From contig NZ_CAKAKH010000002.1 in the NCBI RefSeq assembly GCF_916618885.1, forward strand, positions 1 through 64,000: DNA of 64,000 bases. The letters run 5' to 3'. The DNA comes from Marinilactibacillus sp. Marseille-P9653. GTDB lineage: Bacteria; Bacillota; Bacilli; Lactobacillales; Carnobacteriaceae_A. Position numbers and translations under genes: made by a program. Below the pieces are notes generated by a model. That model was not told the DNA's origin and did not search any database. It worked only from the letters and a program-made list of their open reading frames with translations. How positions within the stretch are numbered: position 1 is the stretch's first letter; each line of letters begins with the position of its first letter. Positions 50,776-59,627 of the stretch are shown here, in pieces.

Positions 50776-52998
50776 TCACTTATCTACAAATTGAATCCCC
50801 GCGTAGGTACTTCCTAGCGATTTTTTAACCCATCTGACTTCTCCCGTTTTCCCTATGATGTTATTTTCAGGTGCATCTAACAGAATACGGTCTTCTTTTT
50901 TGAGTTTTGCTTTTGTTTTGATTTGTGCGCCTTCTTCACTAAGGTCAACGACAGAGGCAGAATATTTCAAGTGCTGATAGGTTAACAAACCATTCGTCTT
51001 GATTCTTTCTCGAAGAATCATCCGAGTTTTGGAAGCTGGAGCTTTTTTCGATTGTGTGAAAAAGCCAAGAGCTGTCGGTAAGAGTCCCGCTTTTCTATAA
51101 CTTTTTTCTCCAATGTTACTTTTGGGATTACTATAGATCGTTTGAATGACAAAACGGTATTGTTCTTTATCCAAGGAATTGAATTGAATGCCCAGTTCTG
51201 TCTTACCTTCTTTGTTCTTATCCACCCAGCGTACTTCTGCATTCAATGCCGGTCCACCTTCCACAACAAAATCTACTGTGGACAGTTTTTCTTTAATTGC
51301 GTAAGTATCAACAGATAACCTAGCCCCGTACTCGCTTAAATCCTCTATATTAGCTTGTATTTTCTGGTCTTTGTCTGTAATGTTGGCTCCTTTGGAGATA
51401 ATAAGTCGTTCTGCCGTCCGGTAACGCGGTCTTTCAAAGAAAATCATAATCACTAGCAGTACTCCAGCTAGGTTGTACAGTACCCAGAATAAGTTAATAT
51501 AAACACTGTCTATTTGAAGATCTACAAGCTGTGGTGCAACTAAAGCGAGTATGACCCTAAAAATACCAATAAAAGATAGTACAGCAAGTACAATATGGAA
51601 CCAGCTGGCTCTCCATAAGAATTGACGCTCGTTCGTTTGAATACCTTTTCTAGTGACATTGAACTTCCCATTCCCTTTTAGGAAAATTTCTGAAAGAATG
51701 GCCCACGACATAGATGGTGCTAGTGCAGAATCGTATACATTCGTCCACATTGTTGTCCTTTTTTTCTCAGAGATCAGATTTGAGAAAACTTGAGAAGAAA
51801 TGAAGGCTGGAACCCAATATACCATTAGATCAATAAAGGTAGCATTCAGTACAATGATTCCAAAAACCAGATAAAGAATGGGTGCAATCAGATAAACCAG
51901 TTTATAAAGACCAAAGAACCAATAATGAATGCCATCCATATAAAGGAGTTTTTGCATAAAGCTCAGGCCTTTAGTTTTCAGAGGGTTCCATTTTCTTACT
52001 ACCTGTATATTCCCTCTACACCAACGGTCTCTTTGCTTCAATAAATCTTTGAACGTTTCAGGTGCCAACCCTACTGCCAGCACTTTGTTGACGAATACCG
52101 TTTCCCATCCACCTGCTTGAATCAACATTCCAGTCGCCATATCTTCTGTAATAACCCCAGTAGCAAATCCTCCGATTTCCTCCATCGTTTTTCTTCTGAA
52201 TAATGCGTTGCTTCCAATATACATCGTAGCATTATAAATATCTTTCTTTTCTTCTAGCTTCTGCATAAAAAAATCTTGCTCATTATTAATGCGGTCACCA
52301 GCAAACAAGTTGAACTGGAAAGGATCATCATTATAAAATGCCTGCGGTGCCTGTACAAACCCGACTTTCTCATCCGAAAAATACCCTAGAGTTTCTTGCA
52401 TGAAATTAGCTCTTGGAATCATATCTGCATCCATTGTCACAATGATTTCTCCAGTTGAGACTTCCATGGCATGATTTAAGTTTCCAGCTTTAGCATGCTT
52501 ATTGTCTTCTCTAGTCACATGACGAACACCTAACTCTTCACATAACACTCTGACATCTTCTCGTTTCCCATCATCACAGACGAGTATTTCATACAAGTCA
52601 TCCGGATAGTCCATTAACTGAGAAGCTACAATCGTTCTCCTAAGTAAATCTACTGGTTCATTATAAGTTGCAATCATAATATCCACCGTCGGTAATGTTT
52701 TAAAAGACGAAAGGAAAACTTTTTTTCGTTTATTCTTTTTCCAGAACAAGCTTGATGTTATCAAACTCTGTATATACCCCATCCATTCCGTAAAGAGTAA
52801 TGCCAAACCTGCGATAATGCTCAAAATAGATGCAGTCGGCAATGTACTTGTTGTGCGCCAGATAAGGTAGGTCAATTGAAATCCTAAAAATAATAGAATA
52901 CTGATTCTTAATACCGTCTGATTATTTTTACCAAAGATATAACATCCTGATAAAATAAGTAATACCGAAATCAGATAAATCATTTGATACGTGTTCAT
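50776..52998 (-). CDS. BcsA-like glycosyltransferase with two PilZ domains
   Basis: 740-aa processive GT2 membrane enzyme. Two N-terminal helices precede the catalytic domain: VDIMIATYNEP, DDGKRED, TMDADMIPRANF, a TED motif (GVITEDMATG) and the QxxRW motif (QRDRWCRGN). Several helices follow. The C terminus has two PilZ-like segments: RPRYRTAERL with DLSEYGARL (about 530-620) and TRMILRERIK with DLSEEGAQI (about 665-738). c-di-GMP binding would activate synthesis of cellulose or a related beta-glucan. No BcsB, BcsZ or modification genes are adjacent. It is the second gene after a diguanylate cyclase, 29 nt downstream. Confidence 0.9.
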   Translation of the reverse strand: MNTYQMIYLISVLLILSGCYIFGKNNQTVLRISILLFLGFQLTYLIWRTTSTLPTASILSIIAGLALLFTEWMGYIQSLITSSLFWKKNKRKKVFLSSFKTLPTVDIMIATYNEPVDLLRRTIVASQLMDYPDDLYEILVCDDGKREDVRVLCEELGVRHVTREDNKHAKAGNLNHAMEVSTGEIIVTMDADMIPRANFMQETLGYFSDEKVGFVQAPQAFYNDDPFQFNLFAGDRINNEQDFFMQKLEEKKDIYNATMYIGSNALFRRKTMEEIGGFATGVITEDMATGMLIQAGGWETVFVNKVLAVGLAPETFKDLLKQRDRWCRGNIQVVRKWNPLKTKGLSFMQKLLYMDGIHYWFFGLYKLVYLIAPILYLVFGIIVLNATFIDLMVYWVPAFISSQVFSNLISEKKRTTMWTNVYDSALAPSMSWAILSEIFLKGNGKFNVTRKGIQTNERQFLWRASWFHIVLAVLSFIGIFRVILALVAPQLVDLQIDSVYINLFWVLYNLAGVLLVIMIFFERPRYRTAERLIISKGANITDKDQKIQANIEDLSEYGARLSVDTYAIKEKLSTVDFVVEGGPALNAEVRWVDKNKEGKTELGIQFNSLDKEQYRFVIQTIYSNPKSNIGEKSYRKAGLLPTALGFFTQSKKAPASKTRMILRERIKTNGLLTYQHLKYSASVVDLSEEGAQIKTKAKLKKEDRILLDAPENNIIGKTGEVRWVKKSLGSTYAGIQFVDK

Positions 52999-53027
52999 GT
53001 TCCCTCATCCTTTCACTATTTTTTATA

Positions 53028-54110
53028 TTATAATGAGAGTACTTTATTTCTACCTGTTTCTTTTGCTTGGTAAAGTGCTACGTCGGCAAGTTCAACCATA
53101 TTATCTGTTTGCTTAACAATCTCAGGGTAACTTACATAGCCACATGAGATCGTCACCAATAGTTTTGTTTCGTCATCAACGGCAAATCGATGTCTTTCAA
53201 CCCTACTTCTTACCGTCTCTGCCATTTCTTCTGCTTGTTCTTTTCTAAATAGAGGAAGAATGATGGCAAACTCTTCTCCGCCCTTTCTGAATACAGACCC
53301 TTTATTTCCAACAACCTCTTCCATGATACGTGAGATTTCCATCAGGACGAAATCTCCAGCCGCATGACCATAAGTATCATTGATTCGTTTGAAGTGATCA
53401 ATATCAAGCATAACCAAAGATAGTGGCTTACCTTTTTTGTTGGCCAATTCTTCAGAGTACTTCCAGATACTATCAAAATTCCTTACATTCTTTAAACCCG
53501 TTAGAAAATCGATTGTAGATTCATTTTCATATTTACGGTACAAATATTCCGAGGTCCTCATATAGTTCACCAACAGTATTGAAGACAAACCAGCAATTGA
53601 CCCCATTACCCAGTAAGTGGGCGTTAGTGCTATTAAAATATCAAAATCTCTGACAACATAGTATAATAACACTGAAATAACGACGTTGGAATAAATAACC
53701 ATGTACATACCACGTACAATGACACTATCTTCTTTGGGTGTAATTTTTTCTATAACAATATAACCTATAAACAAGCTAATCAACATAATAACTGCTGAGT
53801 AAGAGGATATATTAACACCATATATAAATCTTATACAGGCTATGAAAATAACCGAAATAAAAGTAGGGACCTTCCCTATAAAAAGAAACATCAGTAAGAT
53901 AGGGATAAATCTCAAATCTACCAGCGTTTCCGTTCCTACTCGAATGGAAAAGTGCATCAGTGCCCATCCTAACAAGCCTCCACATAATCCATCGATTACA
54001 TAAGACTTCCATGCAGAATGTGTTTCCTCACGAATACTCCATCTTATTTTCATATACGTAAAAATCAGTGCGATCATGATGTTGATATTAATGAAAAAAT
54101 CTTCAAACAT
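53028..54110 (-). CDS. Membrane diguanylate cyclase (5TM-LYT + GGDEF)
   Basis: 360 aa from the ATG at 54110 with AAGGAG 7 nt upstream. Residues 1-185 hold about six membrane helices of the 5TM-5TMR_LYT sensor type. Residues about 195-360 form a GGDEF domain with intact active site (DIDHFKRINDTYGHAAGD, RKGGEEF). The RxxD inhibitory site is absent (GNKG instead), so product inhibition is unlikely. It probably makes the c-di-GMP read by the PilZ domains of the co-transcribed synthase. Confidence 0.92.
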   Translation of the reverse strand: MFEDFFININIMIALIFTYMKIRWSIREETHSAWKSYVIDGLCGGLLGWALMHFSIRVGTETLVDLRFIPILLMFLFIGKVPTFISVIFIACIRFIYGVNISSYSAVIMLISLFIGYIVIEKITPKEDSVIVRGMYMVIYSNVVISVLLYYVVRDFDILIALTPTYWVMGSIAGLSSILLVNYMRTSEYLYRKYENESTIDFLTGLKNVRNFDSIWKYSEELANKKGKPLSLVMLDIDHFKRINDTYGHAAGDFVLMEISRIMEEVVGNKGSVFRKGGEEFAIILPLFRKEQAEEMAETVRSRVERHRFAVDDETKLLVTISCGYVSYPEIVKQTDNMVELADVALYQAKETGRNKVLSL

Positions 54111-54264
54111 ATCTTTTCTCCTTAGTTTACAGTTATCATCTATACTCTCTATCATAACTTTTTAGATTGTAAAAATCTGGTAAAAATCGATTTAATTATG
54201 ACATTTTTGTATTCTTCATCTAAAAGAGAATCGTATCATTAAAGATGCAATTGTACAAAAAATA

Positions 54265-54298
54265 AACCCCTGCTTATCCAAAATCCTAAGCAGAGGTT
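54265..54298 (-). terminator. Terminator of the rpsN-rpmG unit
   Basis: AACCCCTGCTTA/TAAGCAGaGGTT hairpin followed by a minus-strand T-rich run, downstream of rpmG. Confidence 0.85.
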
Positions 54299-54330
54299 CA
54301 TTATAAACTCATTCTTTTTATAGTTACTGA

Positions 54331-54480
54331 TTATTTTACTTCTCTAAACAAAGCTATACGTCTTAGTTTTGGTGAATATTTTTTCAATTCAAGTCTTTCA
54401 GGGTTGTTCCGTTTATTTTTTGTTGTAATGTATTGTCTTTCTCCCGTTTCTGTACATTCTAATGTGACATTTACTCTCAT
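54331..54480 (-). CDS. rpmG: Ribosomal protein L33, zinc-independent type
   Basis: 49 aa, beginning [20 protein letters not shown] and ending LFREVK. It lacks the paired CxxC motifs of zinc-binding L33 (only one Cys remains). Such paralogues replace the zinc-containing form when zinc is scarce and free zinc for other uses. TAGGAGG precedes the ATG. It is the third gene after rpsN and a 41-aa ORF, behind a Zur-type operator. Confidence 0.95.
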   Translation of the reverse strand: MRVNVTLECTETGERQYITTKNKRNNPERLELKKYSPKLRRIALFREVK

Positions 54481-54490
54481 GACTAACCTC

Positions 54491-54616
54491 CTATTTTTTT
54501 AAACCTCTGCGAATTCTTTTTGCTTCCTTAACGACTTTCAGCCCTCGTCTTGCTGTCTTTTTATTCGGACTTTTCATCATTCTTCTTGCCGTTGCTAAAT
54601 CTTTTTTTTCAGGCAT
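54491..54616 (-). CDS. 41-aa basic protein, possible metal homeostasis protein
   Basis: Small ORF with AAGGAG upstream of its ATG. It starts [20 protein letters not shown]; 18 of its 41 residues are Lys or Arg and it has no Cys. From memory it resembles short Lactobacillales proteins labelled putative metal homeostasis protein, which I cannot confirm here. It sits between zinc-free S14 and zinc-free L33 genes in the same direction, so it is probably zinc-starvation induced. It could be a ribosome-associated peptide. Confidence 0.7.
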   Translation of the reverse strand: MPEKKDLATARRMMKSPNKKTARRGLKVVKEAKRIRRGLKK

Positions 54617-54717
54617 TTTAATAACTCCTTCCTATACAAATACTGCTTTTATCATAAACTCTTGAAAAAATTGCTTTATTTCTTTTACAGTAAAATTCCA
54701 TCAGAAAAATTCTAAAA

Positions 54718-54987
54718 CTACCAGCTCGCTTTTTTCACACCTGGAATCTTACCTTCATGAGCATATTTCCTAAAGTTGATACGAGACAACCCAAACTGAC
54801 GCATATATCCATGTGGACGACCATCTAACCTATCGCGATTTTGGAGTCTTGTAGGCGAAGCATCTCTTGGAAGTTGCGCCAACGCTTCATAGTCACCTTT
54901 TTCTTTCAATTCTTTTCTAAGTTCTGCATATTTTTCTACTGTTCTTTGTTGTTTTTTCAATTTCTCGATTTTACTTTTTTTAGCCAA
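54718..54987 (-). CDS. rpsN: Ribosomal protein S14, zinc-independent type
   Basis: 89 aa, the long C-minus form; zinc-binding S14 is about 61 aa with four Cys. It has no CxxC and contains [24 protein letters not shown] start has GGAGGG 9 nt upstream. In Bacillus the equivalent gene is repressed by Zur and allows ribosome assembly without zinc. A perfect Zur-type palindrome lies 21 nt upstream of the start. Confidence 0.95.
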   Translation of the reverse strand: MAKKSKIEKLKKQQRTVEKYAELRKELKEKGDYEALAQLPRDASPTRLQNRDRLDGRPHGYMRQFGLSRINFRKYAHEGKIPGVKKASW

Positions 54988-55007
54988 CGTATATTTCCCT
55001 CCTGTTC

Positions 55008-55060
55008 TAAATCGTAACGTTTACGATTTATATATTACGCCAATTCTATCCCTTCGTCAA
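55008..55060 (-). promoter_or_regulatory. rpsN promoter with Zur box
   Basis: Palindrome TAAATCGTAA, CGT, TTACGATTTA (55008-55030), matching the Bacillus Zur consensus (AAATCGTAATNATTACGATTT). The promoter upstream is TTGACG (55055-55060) with TAATAT (55032-55037), 17-bp spacer, so the box covers the transcription start. Confidence 0.85.
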
Positions 55061-55097
55061 GTCCATTCATTCACTTTTTCTATTTTAATAGACAAAA

Positions 55098-55125
55098 AGA
55101 GAACACCAGCAGTATGGCGTTCTCT
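55098..55125 (-). terminator. Terminator of DUF2812 gene
   Basis: AGAGAACaCC/GGcGTTCTCT hairpin followed by a minus-strand T5. Confidence 0.75.
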
Positions 55126-55146
55126 TCTTTAGATCATAAAATACCC

Positions 55147-55827
55147 TCAATATCTAAATATACTCAATATAGAAATTGCAATCATCGTTATTGCAATGAC
55201 TAACACGATTACATTGTAGCTATTCCTAAGATAAATTGCCGTTTTCCATGGAGAATGGTGGTTGATGGCTTTACCTGCTAGCAACTTTTTCCTTGTAGAC
55301 CATATTTTGTACCAGTCAATAACAAATCCAATACACATACTAACCAACATAATTGAAAGCAAAAGTTCTGACCAACCATCGTACCCTATGTCCGCTAACT
55401 GTTGGGTATTCCAAGACCGATAAAAACTATAGGCAAGTAACAAATTAACGATCATTGAGATAACTGTCAAAATGCCTTGCTGAAACTCAAACTTTTTCAA
55501 TGAATTTGCTTGTTCAACTGGATCAGTATGCAATTCTGGAATATCGGCGGACTCTGGTGCAGCGTAAACACTAAAATCTCCATAATGCGTAACTAAATTC
55601 CATCCGTTTTGCGCATAAAATAGGTCTTGTTCTGCTAAGTACTTTTTTCCACTATTGATGTCTAACCGATAACGAATAAACTTCGGTTCACTTTTCTCAA
55701 ACTTTGCTAAAAATAAGCCGAATTTTTTCAAGTGTAATCCTTTAACGGACATATCGTACAACCAACTTTCGAACTGACCCATTTTGTAATAATCTGTTGG
55801 TCTAAGTTTATAAACAGATTTCGCCAT
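55147..55827 (-). CDS. DUF2812 membrane protein
   Basis: 226 aa. The N-terminal part (YYKMGQFESWLYDMSVKGLHL) is the DUF2812 signature. A soluble region to about residue 105 is followed by three or four hydrophobic segments. DUF2812 genes commonly lie next to PadR regulators, as here (1 nt after the padR stop), but the function is unknown. It may be an envelope-stress or antimicrobial response protein by analogy with other PadR pairs; that is inference. Confidence 0.85.
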   Translation of the reverse strand: MAKSVYKLRPTDYYKMGQFESWLYDMSVKGLHLKKFGLFLAKFEKSEPKFIRYRLDINSGKKYLAEQDLFYAQNGWNLVTHYGDFSVYAAPESADIPELHTDPVEQANSLKKFEFQQGILTVISMIVNLLLAYSFYRSWNTQQLADIGYDGWSELLLSIMLVSMCIGFVIDWYKIWSTRKKLLAGKAINHHSPWKTAIYLRNSYNVIVLVIAITMIAISILSIFRY

Positions 55828-55828
55828 T

Positions 55829-56143
55829 TCATTTTTCCCCTTTCAGCTCACGTACAGTATCTTCGACCATCGCATTTAACCGATCGAATTCTTCTTTTAA
55901 TGCCTTTCTACCTTCTTCAGTTAATTTATACGTTTTTTTCGCACTCTCTTTTTCAATCAGTACAATTAATGCACTTTTCTCCATACGAGATAAAACACCG
56001 TACAGGGTTCCTGGGCCCACTTCTAGCCTTCCATTGGATACTTCATTTACTGACTGCATTAGTTGATAACCATGATTCGGTCTCAGTAACGCTAATAATA
56101 TGTAATACATGGCCTCTGTCATCGGTCCACCACTATAAGCCAC
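55829..56143 (-). CDS. PadR family transcriptional regulator
   Basis: 104-aa winged-helix protein of the short PadR-s2 type. MTEAMYYILLALLRPNHGYQLMQ, then GTLYGVLSRMEK, then a C-terminal dimerisation helix. A GTG start has AAGGAGG upstream. It is coupled to the DUF2812 gene. A 38-bp palindrome just upstream is its likely operator, so it probably represses its own operon until an inducer binds. Confidence 0.92.
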   Translation of the reverse strand: MAYSGGPMTEAMYYILLALLRPNHGYQLMQSVNEVSNGRLEVGPGTLYGVLSRMEKSALIVLIEKESAKKTYKLTEEGRKALKEEFDRLNAMVEDTVRELKGEK

Positions 56144-56166
56144 CTTGTAATCCTCCTTTTATATCA

Positions 56167-56204
56167 ACTATTATGTCACACGATATATCGTGTGACATAA
56201 TAGT
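56167..56204 (-). promoter_or_regulatory. 38-bp perfect palindrome, PadR operator
   Basis: The left arm ACTATTATGTCACACGATA (56167-56185) is followed directly by its exact complement. It contains ATGT...ACAT elements typical of PadR boxes and lies 24 nt upstream of the padR start. The absence of a T run argues against a terminator. Confidence 0.75.
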
Positions 56205-56234
56205 AAACGAAATTACTTTATAAGTAAATAAAAA

Positions 56235-56266
56235 AAAACAGCACCGAATTTAATCTGCACTGTTTC
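56235..56266 (-). terminator. Terminator of znuB
   Basis: AAACAG(CA)...(TG)CACTGTTT hairpin with a minus-strand T9, past znuB. Confidence 0.7.
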
Positions 56267-56273
56267 TTTATCA

Positions 56274-57098
56274 TTAAATATTGTTGGCCTGAATTCTAGA
56301 CTTTATTTTGTTGAAACTCAATGTTGCAATGAATACAGCAATAAAGATTAGCGTAACAGTTGCTCCAGGTGGTGTTCCAAATTGATAGGAAGACATTAAT
56401 CCGGTAATCATACCAAATACTGAAATCAAAATCCCAATTAGGATGACTCCTGTGAAACTTTTACTTAATCTCATAGAAATTGCTGCTGGTAAGACGATTA
56501 TAGCAGATACGAGCAATGCACCAACAATTGGCATAATAATGGCTATCGTGATACCTGTTAAAACATTGAACAAAATAGACATGACTTTAATCGGTAGCCC
56601 GGCAGTAAAGGCCGTCTCTTCATCAAAAGTCAAAATGTACATTGGTTTACGAAACACGATGTATAGAATTAAAATGACGATGGTTAATAATAAAAGCATC
56701 CAAATCTGCTGCTGGCTGATCGTTACGATGGAACCAAATAAAAATTGATCGATGCTCACAGTCGTCCCACCATTACTTAATCCCATTAGGACAAGCGCCA
56801 CGGCCATACCGCCAGACATTAAAATCGCAATTGAAATTTCTGAATAAGATCGATAAATAATTCTCAAGTACTCTAAAAGAATCGCAACTCCTATGACGAC
56901 TAACAAATTCGTAATCGTTGGATTTACGCCCATAAGCATCCCTAGCGCAACACCTGCAAGCGAAACATGTGATAGTGTATCTGCCATTAGTGATTGTCTA
57001 CGTAAGATTAGAAAAAGCCCTAGAATCGGAGCAATCAGTGAGATAAGGAATGATGCTTGGAAGGCTCTTTGCATGAATCCATAGAAAAACATCTCCAA
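56274..57098 (-). CDS. znuB: Zinc ABC transporter permease
   Basis: 274-aa ABC-3 family permease with about eight hydrophobic segments and the family sequence [29 protein letters not shown] start at 57098 has AGGAGG 7 nt upstream and lies inside znuC, giving a 64-nt overlap. With ZnuC and the AdcA-like binder it forms a zinc importer. It is last in the zinT-adcA-znuC-znuB series. Confidence 0.93.
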   Translation of the reverse strand: MEMFFYGFMQRAFQASFLISLIAPILGLFLILRRQSLMADTLSHVSLAGVALGMLMGVNPTITNLLVVIGVAILLEYLRIIYRSYSEISIAILMSGGMAVALVLMGLSNGGTTVSIDQFLFGSIVTISQQQIWMLLLLTIVILILYIVFRKPMYILTFDEETAFTAGLPIKVMSILFNVLTGITIAIIMPIVGALLVSAIIVLPAAISMRLSKSFTGVILIGILISVFGMITGLMSSYQFGTPPGATVTLIFIAVFIATLSFNKIKSRIQANNI

Positions 57099-57751
57099 GG
57101 TGAATCCTCCTTTCTGATTAACTCGATGTGTTTATCCACGTACTGTTTAAGTTCTTCGTGATCATGGGTGACCATTAGTACGCCTTTTCCGTGCACTTCA
57201 CTATTATGTTTTAAAAGTTTATAAAATTCTTCTCTGGACTTTACATCCATTCCAGTAGTTGGTTCATCTAGTACGAACAAATCAGGATCGGTTGCAAATA
57301 TGCGCGCTATAGAAATTCTCTGCTTTTGACCACCAGATAATTCCCCAATTTTTTTATGTCTCATATCCCACATCCCAACAGATTCAAGGGAACGTTGGAC
57401 ATGCTCTTTATCTTCTTTATCCAATTTTTTGAACCATTTCCCTCTAGGGTATCGGCCAGATTGAACCAGTTCAAGCACAGTGCTAGGGAAACCAGCATTA
57501 AAGGACGCTACTTGTTGTGGCACGTAACCAACTACAAGGTTGGTTCCCCATCTGTTTTTCTTGGATAATTGAACATTGCCTTTCGTTGGTTTCAGCAAAC
57601 CCAAAATATTTCTGAGCAATGTTGTCTTTGCTGCACCGTTTTCTCCTGTCAGCATAACAAATTCTCCAGAGTTTACTTGAAATGAAATATTATCTAGTAC
57701 TGGTTCATTTTCATAATGGAAAGCGAGATTATCTACTTCTATATAATGCAT
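57035..57751 (-). CDS. znuC: Zinc ABC transporter ATP-binding protein
   Basis: 238 aa. Walker A is GENGAAKTT, with Ala in place of the usual last Gly; the Bacillus homologue also varies there, so this looks like a family trait. Q-loop region [23 protein letters not shown], signature [13 protein letters not shown] and Walker [13 protein letters not shown] are intact. The C terminus ([14 protein letters not shown]) overlaps znuB. AGAGGG precedes the ATG. Confidence 0.93.
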   Translation of the reverse strand: MHYIEVDNLAFHYENEPVLDNISFQVNSGEFVMLTGENGAAKTTLLRNILGLLKPTKGNVQLSKKNRWGTNLVVGYVPQQVASFNAGFPSTVLELVQSGRYPRGKWFKKLDKEDKEHVQRSLESVGMWDMRHKKIGELSGGQKQRISIARIFATDPDLFVLDEPTTGMDVKSREEFYKLLKHNSEVHGKGVLMVTHDHEELKQYVDKHIELIRKEDSPWRCFSMDSCKEPSKHHSLSH

Positions 57752-57840
57752 CTTTACACCCTCTCTACAAACGCCTAAGTTCTCTTCGGTATTCTACTTT
57801 AATCCTTGCATCAATGCAATACTAATCTAAACGGAACAAA

Positions 57841-57882
57841 AGGACAAACGCCTCAAAGTCAGCTGACTAAAAGCGTTGTCCT
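57841..57882 (-). terminator. Hairpin between adcA and znuC
   Basis: AGGACAA(A)CGC and complement around an inner AGTCAGCTGACT palindrome, followed by TTTTGTT on the minus strand. Probably an attenuating terminator that makes the binding protein more abundant than the ABC subunits. Confidence 0.65.
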
Positions 57883-57899
57883 GTCTTGTCCTGTTTCTA

Positions 57900-59573
57900 T
57901 TAGTTGATACTTAATTTTAATGATTCAATATTTTCTCTCATGGCATCGATATATCCTAAATCTTCTGATTGAAGTTCTTCGGATAAACTTTCCAAATCAT
58001 GTAGTACAGCTGTTTCAGTTCCTGTTTCTGTTGCTACCGTTTGAGCAATAGAAGAATTTGCACCTTGCTGGTAATAAATCACGGGTACATTTTCTTCCTT
58101 AACTAAGTCACCAATTTCAGCAATTCTAGCAGGACTTGGTTCTACTTCTGTAGACAGCCCACCAATAGCCACTTGCTCTAAGTCGTATCTTTCAGCGATA
58201 TATCCGAACGCTTGATGTTGAACAACAAACACGCGATTTTCAGCACCTTCAAATGCCTCATGGAATTCTTGGTCTAACTCTTGAAGTTCTGCATTAAAAT
58301 TCGCTGCATTTTCAGTGTACACTGATTCGCCATCAGGATCGATTTCAATCAACGCGTCTCTAATTCCGTTCACTTGTTCTTGTACAAACACTGGATCTAA
58401 CCAGCTATGTGGATCTTCATTTTCGTGGTTATCTACAATAACACTAATCGTTCCTGTGCTTACAACTTCGTTACCGTCTGCATCAAGTCCAACGCCTTGA
58501 ACTTCAAAGTTTTCACTTTCAGCAGTAGCATCAAATGCTTCTGTTGTTTGGGCTGCGTCAACTGCCCATTCAGTTGATTCGTCTTGACGTGTTGACCATT
58601 GCCATTCTGCAATATCTTCTTGTGTTTCTACTTTTAAGGTAACCGCATCTCCAGTGTGATAATGTCCAGCTAACCCAGCAACTTCAAGACCTTCTGAACC
58701 CCCACTTACTTCTCCATGTCCATGGTCGTGTGCTTCGCCTTCACTGTGTTCGTGGTCGTCCGCGTCGTCTTCTCCATGTTCATGGTCGTGTGCTTCACCT
58801 TCACTGTGTTCGTGATCATCTGCGTCGTCTTCTCCATGTTCATGGTCGTGCGCTTCACCTTCACTGTGATCTTCACCATGATTATCTACTTCTATCATAA
58901 CTGGTTCAGATTCAGCAAACACATCATGGTCATCTCCAAACAAAATTGCTTGGACTTCAAAACTCTCTCCTGGTACTTCATAAATCAATTCTGAACCGAA
59001 TTCATCAGAAATCGTTTCCCACTCTGCGTTTTCATCTTCACGTGTATACCAGTGCCAATGATCTAGAGTAGTCTCTTCTTCTAGAGTTGCTGTTAACTCA
59101 ATACTATCTCCAGTATGATAATGTCCAGAAGCACCTTCAATCGTTACTTTTCCGGATTGCTCAGTATCTTCACTGTTCTGGTCTTCAGTATCTAAAACAG
59201 CCCCATCAGACGCACTTAGAATCATTAAGTCATCATTGTCGATCGTATCAAATAGACTCTCTGTCCAGCTTTCCATACTATCACTACTATAAACAAATAA
59301 ATCAGCTTCATTTACCGCTGCGACATCTTGAGCACTCGGCTCGTAGTGATGTGCATCATCTCCACCACCAACCATCAGACGAATGTCTGCACGATCTCCT
59401 GCTACTTGTTTAGTGAACTCATACATTGGATAAAAAGATGTAACGATAGATACTTCTGCTTCTTCATTTGTATCTTCATTCGAATTCTGACCAGACCCTT
59501 GCGGCGTGCAGGCAAAAAGCGTAGTCGCTGCTGTCAGCCCAATCATTGCAGAAGCTAGGCGTTTGTGTTTCAT
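57900..59573 (-). CDS. adcA: Zinc-binding lipoprotein AdcA-like, with inserted modules
   Basis: 557 aa, far longer than usual (about 300). Lipobox LFAC (Cys22). The cluster A-I metal-binding fold is split: the N lobe runs from about 40 to 140 (His76 in AHHYEPS) and continues at about 385 (His389 in DPHSWLDP, His453 in VVQHQAFGY). Inserted between are two related modules of about 90 residues starting HYHTGD (143-233 and 297-383) flanking a His/Asp/Glu-rich linker of 20-residue repeats (236-288). The insert occupies the place of the His-rich loop of ZnuA/AdcA and probably traps zinc. AAAGGAG precedes the ATG. A Zur box lies 108 nt upstream. Confidence 0.92.
   Translation of the reverse strand: MKHKRLASAMIGLTAATTLFACTPQGSGQNSNEDTNEEAEVSIVTSFYPMYEFTKQVAGDRADIRLMVGGGDDAHHYEPSAQDVAAVNEADLFVYSSDSMESWTESLFDTIDNDDLMILSASDGAVLDTEDQNSEDTEQSGKVTIEGASGHYHTGDSIELTATLEEETTLDHWHWYTREDENAEWETISDEFGSELIYEVPGESFEVQAILFGDDHDVFAESEPVMIEVDNHGEDHSEGEAHDHEHGEDDADDHEHSEGEAHDHEHGEDDADDHEHSEGEAHDHGHGEVSGGSEGLEVAGLAGHYHTGDAVTLKVETQEDIAEWQWSTRQDESTEWAVDAAQTTEAFDATAESENFEVQGVGLDADGNEVVSTGTISVIVDNHENEDPHSWLDPVFVQEQVNGIRDALIEIDPDGESVYTENAANFNAELQELDQEFHEAFEGAENRVFVVQHQAFGYIAERYDLEQVAIGGLSTEVEPSPARIAEIGDLVKEENVPVIYYQQGANSSIAQTVATETGTETAVLHDLESLSEELQSEDLGYIDAMRENIESLKLSIN
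58710..58868 (-). repeat. 60-bp tandem repeat in adcA
   Basis: 2.6 copies of a 60-bp unit coding for HSEGEAHDHEHGEDDADDHE. Copies are nearly identical at DNA level, so copy number may vary by slippage. Confidence 0.9.
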
Positions 59574-59627
59574 ATGAAAATCTCCTTTAATCGTTATCGT
59601 TTGAATTCCTTTTTGTTCAAATAGAAA

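Noticed and set aside
57035-57751. Walker A of ZnuC reads GENGAAKTT, lacking the canonical final Gly
   Set aside because: The Bacillus zinc ATPase also departs from Gly at this position, and the other ATPase motifs are intact, so it is probably a family feature and not a dead enzyme.
58710-58868. CRISPR-like direct repeats
   Set aside because: The 60-bp units are contiguous without spacers and encode an in-frame His-rich protein repeat.
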